Below are positions 59,383 through 64,000 of a stretch of 64,000 nt of DNA, one piece after another. How positions within the stretch are numbered: the stretch's first letter is position 1; every line of letters starts with the position of its first letter. The notes under the pieces are model-generated. The model did no database searches. It saw only the letters and a program-made list of their open reading frames with translations, and was not told the DNA's origin. Source of the stretch: an uncultured Planctomycetota bacterium (GTDB lineage: Bacteria > Planctomycetota > Planctomycetia > Gemmatales > HRBIN36); assembly GCA_937944855.1 (NCBI GenBank), contig CALFAY010000021.1:62001-126000 (forward strand). The letters run 5' to 3'. Both the position numbers and the translations under genes were made by a program.

Positions 59383-59761
59383 GTCCCCCCGCGTCGTGTC
59401 TGGCCGAACCCGCCTGCCCAACGCTTTTCGAGAATGACTCTTGAAATCCCCTGGAAGGTTCCTTAGAATAAATTGCTCATAAACGTGGGACTGCGTGAGG
59501 AACTCGCAGAGTCGAGAACCGGCGCGTGGCCGGTTCGGATGATGCTAAGACTAGAGGTTTTCGACGGAGAAACGCGGCGGATGGGGCGTAAAGTTCTCTC
59601 TGGCCGCCTCGGAAGCCCACGATGGCAGGGCTTCGTGCTCCGTCCCGCCCTGCTTTTTCCCTCCCGCGTTCATTTGTACTAGAGGGTCAGCTGGCTGCGC
59701 TGGGCATGGACGCTATCCGCTGCCAGAGGTACTTGCTCAGGGTTCTTGGGAAGGAAGGCAC
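59383..59761 (+). other. Leader region of the sigma factor gene
   Basis: About 380 bases with no convincing gene. After the promoter at 59441-59469 the predicted leader is some 290 bases long. It contains a bulged hairpin (GACTGCG against CGCAGAGTC, about 59490-59513) and a perfect hairpin GAACCGGC (59516-59523) / GCCGGTTC (59529-59536). A 69-codon frame at 59473-59682 has no proper start signal. Confidence 0.45.
59441..59469 (+). promoter_or_regulatory. Sigma-70-type promoter of the sigma factor gene
   Basis: TTGAAA (59441-59446), 17 bases, TAGAAT (59464-59469). The best promoter match I found in the window. It would start a transcript near 59476, about 285 bases before the ATG at 59762. 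Confidence 0.6.
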
Positions 59762-60760
59762 ATGAAAACGAAGCGACGGAAGCGCCGTGCGAAAGCGACT
59801 TCGACTCCGGCCGAGATTTATTCTTCGGACCTGCTCACGCCGGAGGAGGAGCGCGAACTGCTCAACGGATTCTGGGAGTGCAAATCGGAACTGGTGCGGG
59901 TCCTGGTGCGGACATTCCCGCGCCTCCGCGCCCATCGGCCGCCTATGGAGCCGTGGCCGATGGCCCAGTTCATTCGCGAACATTGCGACGAGGAGGCCCG
60001 TCGCAATCCGGCGGTTCGCAAGCTGCACGACCGTTATGTCACCTACAAGCACCGGCTGGCGTCGGCGAACATCCGGCTGGCAGCCCACGTCGCCAAGCGA
60101 TTCCGGCATCACGCACTGAGCTACGCGGACCTGCTGCAAGAAGCCGTCTGCGGCTTGATGCAGGCCATCGACCGCTTCGACGTCAGCCACGGCACCCGGC
60201 TGGCCACCTACGCCACTTGGTGGATTCGGCAGACCTTGCAGATCGCCGTCGCCCGGCAGAGCCACCTCGTCAGCCTGTCGCCGCACCACCTTCAGGAACT
60301 TGGATTGCTGCAACAGGAGTCGGAAGCTCTCGCTCACGGCGGCAAGCATCTGCCCTCGACGCAGGAATTGGCCAAGCGGACCGGGTCGAGCCTGGAACAC
60401 CTCACGCACCTCCAGACCGCCACCCGGACGCCGGTTTCGCTCAACGCCGTGCTCGACGACGACAGCGACTTCAAGCTCACGGAAGCGATGCCGGACAACA
60501 ACACCAACGACGCCCGCAACAACGCCGAGCGTCAGGAAGCCCTCCGCTTCCTCATGGAGAGTCTGCGTCCTCGGGAGAAGCGGGTGCTGGATCTCCGGTT
60601 CGGTCTCACGGGCACTGGAGCACACAGCCTCCGGCAGATCGGCCATCTGCTCCGCATCAGCAAGGAGCGGGTCCGCCAGATTCAGAATCGGGCCTTGGAG
60701 AAGCTGCGGGCTTCCGCCGAGCGGGTCGGCTGGGAAGTCAGCCTGCTTCTGGACGATTGA
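59762..60760 (+). CDS. RNA polymerase sigma-70 family factor (primary-like)
   Basis: A 332-aa sigma factor, shorter than RpoD and lacking region 1.1. Region 2 includes LSYADLLQEAVCGLMQAIDRFD and RLATYATWWIRQT (about 118-160), region 3 spans roughly 195-240, and region 4 carries LRPREKRVLDLRFGL and ISKERVRQIQNRALEKLR. The basic N-terminus (KTKRRKRRAKA) is unusual. This is the group 2/3 layout: an alternative but RpoD-like sigma. It starts after GGAAGGAAGG, and a strong terminator follows the gene. Confidence 0.93.
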   Translation: MKTKRRKRRAKATSTPAEIYSSDLLTPEEERELLNGFWECKSELVRVLVRTFPRLRAHRPPMEPWPMAQFIREHCDEEARRNPAVRKLHDRYVTYKHRLASANIRLAAHVAKRFRHHALSYADLLQEAVCGLMQAIDRFDVSHGTRLATYATWWIRQTLQIAVARQSHLVSLSPHHLQELGLLQQESEALAHGGKHLPSTQELAKRTGSSLEHLTHLQTATRTPVSLNAVLDDDSDFKLTEAMPDNNTNDARNNAERQEALRFLMESLRPREKRVLDLRFGLTGTGAHSLRQIGHLLRISKERVRQIQNRALEKLRASAERVGWEVSLLLDD

Positions 60761-60790
60761 CCGGCATTTCCGCTCACAACAAAAGCCACC

Positions 60791-60826
60791 GCAGCCCCGA
60801 CAGCCATTCTGTCGGGGCTGCTTTTT
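60791..60826 (+). terminator. Rho-independent terminator
   Basis: A perfect 13-base stem GCAGCCCCGACAG (60791-60803) / CTGTCGGGGCTGC (60809-60821) with a 5-base loop, followed by five T. It separates the sigma factor from the next gene. Confidence 0.92.
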
Positions 60827-60929
60827 CTCCTCCCCTTTTTCATCCTTCGGCACGCCGTGTGCTCTCGGTTGTCCCCATCGTGAAGCGTCCCAGGTTGCGG
60901 ACGAAGACCCTCGGCCATAGATCAACCTT

Positions 60930-62033
60930 ATGGCCGGTTTCGATCCAGCGAGGGAACCCTTGGAAGCTCCTTTGCCCGGTGTGGTCGGCGACAGCGAGCC
61001 GATGCGGCAAGTGTACCGCTTGACCCGGCTGGTGGCCCCGACGCGCGCCAGCGTCCTGATTATCGGCGAAACGGGCACGGGCAAGGAACTCATCGCCCGC
61101 GCCATCCACCACTATAGCAGTCGCCGCGACGGTCCCTACGTCCGCGTCAACTGCGGAGCGCTCAGCGAAAGCCTGCTGGAGAGCGAACTGTTCGGCCACG
61201 TCAAAGGGGCCTTCACCGGCGCGGTGGACAACAAGACCGGCCGCTTCGAGGCCGCCCACACCGGCACCATCTTCCTCGACGAGATTTCCAGCACCAGCCC
61301 GAAGCTCCAGGTCAAGCTCCTCCGCGTGCTCCAGGAACACGAGTTTGAGCGCGTCGGCGAGAGCCGAACGATCCGGGTCGATACCCGCGTCATTGCCGCC
61401 ACGAATCAACACCTCGAAGAGGAAGTCGAAGCTGGTCGCTTTCGGGACGACCTCTACTACCGCCTTGCCGTGGTGCCGATCTACCTGCCGCCGCTGCGGG
61501 AACGCAAGGAGGACATCCCCGCCCTGGCCGAGTTCTTCCTGAAGCGCTACAACGCCGAGAACCGCAAGAGCATTCGCGGCCTGACGCCGGGAGCGATCGA
61601 CGTCCTCATGGAACACGACTGGCCCGGCAACGTCCGCGAACTGGAGAACGACATCGAGCGGGCCGTGGTTCTCGCCCAGGAGGAATGGATCACCGAGGAG
61701 ATGCTGGCCGCTCAGATCCGCGGCGAACGGCGGCTGCGCCTGCCCCGGGAGCGGGGCAACGACCTGAGCGGCATGGTACAGCGCCTGGTGCGTACCGCAC
61801 TACGGAGCCTCAGTCCCGATGGCCCAGTCAAGGTGTACCAGCATCTGGTCGGCAGCGTCGAGCGGGAGTTGATCGAGCAGGTGCTTCAGGAATGCGGACA
61901 TGTACAGATCAAGGCCGCAGCCCGCCTGGGCATCAATCGCAACACGCTTCACAAGAAGTTGATCGAATACGGCATCACGGAAGACACCGCTGAAGGGCAA
62001 TCGGAAAACCGCAGTGAATCCCGCTCGGCCTAG
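60930..62033 (+). CDS. Sigma-54-dependent transcriptional activator without sensor domain
   Basis: A 367-aa activator. The AAA+ domain begins almost at once: Walker A GETGTGKE (46-53), sigma-54 contact loop GAFTGA (93-98), FLDEIS and the R-finger segment RDDLYYRL are all present, so it should be competent to remodel sigma-54 holoenzyme. The N-terminus before the AAA+ domain is only about 17 residues, with no receiver, GAF or PAS domain. The C-terminus has a Fis-type helix-turn-helix ([18 protein letters not shown]). Activity is probably controlled by a separate partner or by expression. Target genes are unknown; glnA lies downstream beyond a toxin-antitoxin pair. Confidence 0.93.
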   Translation: MAGFDPAREPLEAPLPGVVGDSEPMRQVYRLTRLVAPTRASVLIIGETGTGKELIARAIHHYSSRRDGPYVRVNCGALSESLLESELFGHVKGAFTGAVDNKTGRFEAAHTGTIFLDEISSTSPKLQVKLLRVLQEHEFERVGESRTIRVDTRVIAATNQHLEEEVEAGRFRDDLYYRLAVVPIYLPPLRERKEDIPALAEFFLKRYNAENRKSIRGLTPGAIDVLMEHDWPGNVRELENDIERAVVLAQEEWITEEMLAAQIRGERRLRLPRERGNDLSGMVQRLVRTALRSLSPDGPVKVYQHLVGSVERELIEQVLQECGHVQIKAAARLGINRNTLHKKLIEYGITEDTAEGQSENRSESRSA

Positions 62034-62130
62034 GTTGTGGTTTTCATTCAGGGGGGGGGTAAACTTCCAGCTACCATCACCTCGGGAAGATAGTTTTGGC
62101 AATCGCCAAGCTCGAGACTGTCCAAACAAC

Positions 62131-62478
62131 TCAGCCCTGGCTGCCGCTTCGGTTGATCCGTAGAAGTTGTCCCCGCAAGTTACCAAGAGCTTGGATCTGA
62201 TCGTGGATCCGGCGTGCTTGGGCCGCGAAGTCTGGGTCAACGCTGCACACGATGATCCCTGCGTGATCAGGCTGAAGCTGATGCAGGCGGATGAAGTCCC
62301 TTCGATTGAGGGTCAAGACTGCCCGATCTTCCGAGGCCGCTAACCTAAGTACATCCGCATCGGTCAGGGCTTCACCAGCTCTCCAACGTTCCTGAATTGT
62401 AACCACGTCGTGTCCCGGTGCCCGAAGCTCATTGACGACTGGAACGGGAAAATTCTCGTTAGATTACGGGCGGGCCAC
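62131..62478 (-). pseudogene. DUF5615 PIN-like toxin, interrupted by an in-frame stop
   Basis: Reading from a GTG at 62478, two bases after the antitoxin stop, codons run V-A-R-P, then TAA (62466-62464), then SNENFPVPVVNELR and on in the same frame to the TGA at 62131-62133. The part after the stop is a normal DUF5615 protein: the NENFP active-site start, GHDVVTIQER, TDADVLRLA and VLTLNRRDF. Because the only open start after the stop is a GTG at 62406, the conserved N-terminal acidic motif would be lost. The toxin is therefore probably inactive, unless the stop is read through or a sequencing error. It pairs with the DUF433 antitoxin just upstream. Confidence 0.7.
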
Positions 62479-62480
62479 GC

Positions 62481-62861
62481 TTACTCCTCTTCGTTCTCGC
62501 GGATCATTCTTTCGATTTCATCACGGTTCCGAGCGGCGTATGACCAAGCCTGAACCAAATCGACCGCTCGCAGGCTAGGGAAGCTACGCAGAATATCGAT
62601 CTCGGACACACCTAGCTGCCGCATTCGCTCTAAAGTCCAAATCGGGATCCGCGTTCGGATAAGGCGTGCTGCACCGCCGCACACACCCGGGGTTGCCACG
62701 ATCGATGGATACTCGGGAACGTAATGCCTGGATCTCCACCTGAGAACCGAAGGAAGTATTAGAGGTATCTCCTCAAGCAGGGCAAGTATCAGTTCCTCGC
62801 GCTCAATTGGATCAAGTTCCTTAATCTGCTCCCACAGTCTAGGTAGCGTTACTTGGGACAT
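62481..62861 (-). CDS. DUF433 antitoxin
   Basis: A 126-aa protein. The N-terminal 45 residues form a helical segment (ELDPIEREELILALLEEI); the DUF433 domain follows with SIVATPGVCGGAARLIRTRIPIWTL, a GVSEIDILRSFPSL segment and AARNRDEIERMIRENEEE at the end. DUF433 proteins are DNA-binding antitoxins paired with DUF5615 toxins, as here. The extra N-terminal helices are longer than the usual ~75-aa antitoxin. Confidence 0.85.
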   Translation of the reverse strand: MSQVTLPRLWEQIKELDPIEREELILALLEEIPLILPSVLRWRSRHYVPEYPSIVATPGVCGGAARLIRTRIPIWTLERMRQLGVSEIDILRSFPSLRAVDLVQAWSYAARNRDEIERMIRENEEE

Positions 62862-63261
62862 AGGTGAATGCGACCAATTGCTGCTTTTTCGGTTGTGCCA
62901 ATGCAGAGATACGGATCGGCTGCCCCACGCCGCACCAAAACTTTATTTTACCAGATCCGATCAGAGAGTTCGAGAAGGGCACAAGCTAGGCTAGGAATGT
63001 GCTCAGAAGTGCTGCATAGTTGCCTTGTTTTTGGGCAAACTCTTCGGCCTCGTCTCCAGGCCTTGAAACTAAGCCAAGGTTTCTCAGGTTCTGGGCACAA
63101 GAGGTATCCAATCCTTTCGGGGAGGATCAGACTTCGCTCGCGGATAACGGGTTTACCCCTGGAGTTGCCTGGCCAGGGCATGAGAATTGCTGTGCATTCA
63201 AGCTTCGTGGTCGTAACCTGTCGCGGCCACAAGCGGTTGACAGTGTTGGAGGTTCGCATCT
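62862..63261. other. Intergenic region upstream of glnA
   Basis: About 400 bases, less GC-rich than the rest. No gene recognised; frames here are shadows. It separates the divergent antitoxin from glnA and should hold the promoters of both. I found no convincing -24/-12 sigma-54 element; the GGAGG at 63248-63252 is the glnA ribosome site. Confidence 0.45.
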
Positions 63262-64000
63262 GTGAAGCCGAAAGAGGTTCTGGCATTGATTCGCGAGAAG
63301 GAAGTTCAGGCCGTCGATCTGCGGTTCATGGACTTCCCAGGCATCTGGCAGCACTTCACCATCCCCGCGGAGGAGTTGACCGAGCAGGTCTTCGAAGAAG
63401 GGCTGGGTTTCGACGGATCGTCGATCCGCGGTTGGCAGGCGATCAACGAGTCGGACATGCTCGTTCTGCCCCAGGCGGAAACCGCCTTCCTCGACCCCTT
63501 CACCTCCATTCCCACGGTGACGATGATCTGTAACATCCAGGATCCGCTCACCCGCGAGGATTACACCCGTGATCCCCGCAACATCGCTCGCAAAGCCGTC
63601 AACTACATGAAGTCGCTCGGCATCGCCGACGTCGCCTACTTCGGTCCAGAGCCGGAGTTCTTCATCTTCGACTCGATCCGCTACGACCAGACGCAGCACA
63701 GCGGTTACTACTTCATCGACTCGGTCGAAGGGGCCTGGAACACGGGAAGAGAAAAGGAGTTGGACGGCAGTCCGAACCTCGGCTACAAGCTCCGTTATAA
63801 GGAGGGCTACTTCCCGGTTCCGCCGCTCGACTCGCAGCAGGACCTCCGCAACGAGATGATGGTCATCATGAACCAGTGCGGCCTGCAAGTGGAGCGCCAG
63901 CACCACGAGGTCGCAACCGGCGGACAGGCCGAGATTGACATGCGCTTTGCCGATCTGGTCACGATGGCCGACAACGTGCTGAAGTACAAGTACATCGTCA
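63262..64000 (+). CDS. glnA: Glutamine synthetase type I, N-terminal part (cut by window edge)
   Basis: Starts at the GTG at 63262 with GGAGG nine bases upstream and runs open to the right edge (246 codons visible). Type I GlnA features: KEVQAVDLRFMDFPGIWQHF near the N-terminus, GFDGSSIRGWQAINESDM (about 52-69), the metal and nucleotide-site segment FGPEPEFFIFD and ERQHHEVATGGQAEIDMRF. It makes glutamine from glutamate, ammonia and ATP. The active-site C-terminal half and any adenylylation site are out of view. Confidence 0.95.
   Translation, partial: MKPKEVLALIREKEVQAVDLRFMDFPGIWQHFTIPAEELTEQVFEEGLGFDGSSIRGWQAINESDMLVLPQAETAFLDPFTSIPTVTMICNIQDPLTREDYTRDPRNIARKAVNYMKSLGIADVAYFGPEPEFFIFDSIRYDQTQHSGYYFIDSVEGAWNTGREKELDGSPNLGYKLRYKEGYFPVPPLDSQQDLRNEMMVIMNQCGLQVERQHHEVATGGQAEIDMRFADLVTMADNVLKYKYIV

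Noticed and set aside
59473-59682. 69-codon plus-strand frame between the GTPase pair and the sigma factor
   Set aside because: It starts at a TTG with no ribosome site and overlaps predicted hairpins; composition is not coding-like.
62051-62059. Run of nine G after the sigma-54 activator
   Set aside because: A homopolymer in a non-coding gap; could be a sequencing-sensitive site but has no further meaning.
62868-63533. Plus-strand frame of 221 codons overlapping the start of glnA
   Set aside because: GlnA in another frame on the same strand is unmistakable from 63262.

Overview
The window is one GC-rich stretch, densely coded on both strands, from a bacterium that looks like a member of the Planctomycetota. 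The strongest taxonomic signal is a complete Planctomycetes-Verrucomicrobia-type bacterial microcompartment (BMC) operon. A futalosine-pathway MqnD, repeated MoxR/DUF58/von Willebrand modules, a stand-alone type III polyketide synthase, a one-domain ceramidase-like protein and a heavy-metal RND pump fit the same assignment. I saw no rRNA, tRNA, CRISPR array, insertion sequence or prophage.

Layout. 1-2259 (minus) is a MoxR/DUF58/BatA module whose BatA gene leaves the left edge. 2443-8053 holds a ceramidase-like protein, an MFS transporter, a family 2 glycosyltransferase coupled to an uncharacterised protein, and a small 68-aa protein. 8402-14717 is housekeeping: pyrF and a HAD phosphatase (minus), then rdgB-aguB-aguA-hemH and a lipid-kinase-like gene (plus), joining nucleotide clean-up, agmatine-to-putrescine conversion and heme synthesis. 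14762-19579 holds an SDR and an alpha/beta hydrolase (minus), purN, a type III polyketide synthase and a membrane metallophosphoesterase. 19570-29600 is a long minus-strand run: PHP phosphoesterase, MqnD, NHL-repeat lipoprotein, large vWA membrane protein, MoxR, DUF58 and BatA-like protein. 30462-35663 is the PrkA/YeaH/SpoVR stress-kinase cluster plus a fourth overlapping gene. 35783-42295 has a SIMPL protein and a CusBA-like efflux system with two His-rich accessory proteins.

42321-51811 (minus) is the BMC operon. From its 5' end it encodes a DeoR regulator, PduL, two BMC-H shell proteins, acetate kinase, a BMC-P vertex protein, CoA-acylating aldehyde dehydrogenase, a second BMC-P, a degenerate RpiB-like protein, a third BMC-P, a fuculose-phosphate-type aldolase, an LDH/MDH-family dehydrogenase and an uncharacterised protein with a Cys-rich tail. 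Together these fit breakdown of deoxysugar phosphates to lactaldehyde inside a shell, then oxidation through lactyl-CoA and lactyl-phosphate with ATP recovery.

52166-64000 holds a Pro-rich secreted protein with a duplicated N-terminal domain, a ThiO-like oxidase, two translationally coupled large GTPases with hydrophobic C-terminal regions, a sigma-70 factor behind a long structured leader, a sigma-54 activator lacking a sensor domain, a DUF433/DUF5615 toxin-antitoxin pair whose toxin has an in-frame stop, and the start of glnA leaving the right edge.

The most unusual candidates are the GTPase pair, the degenerate RpiB-like protein and R80-type dehydrogenase inside the BMC operon, and the fourth gene of the PrkA cluster.
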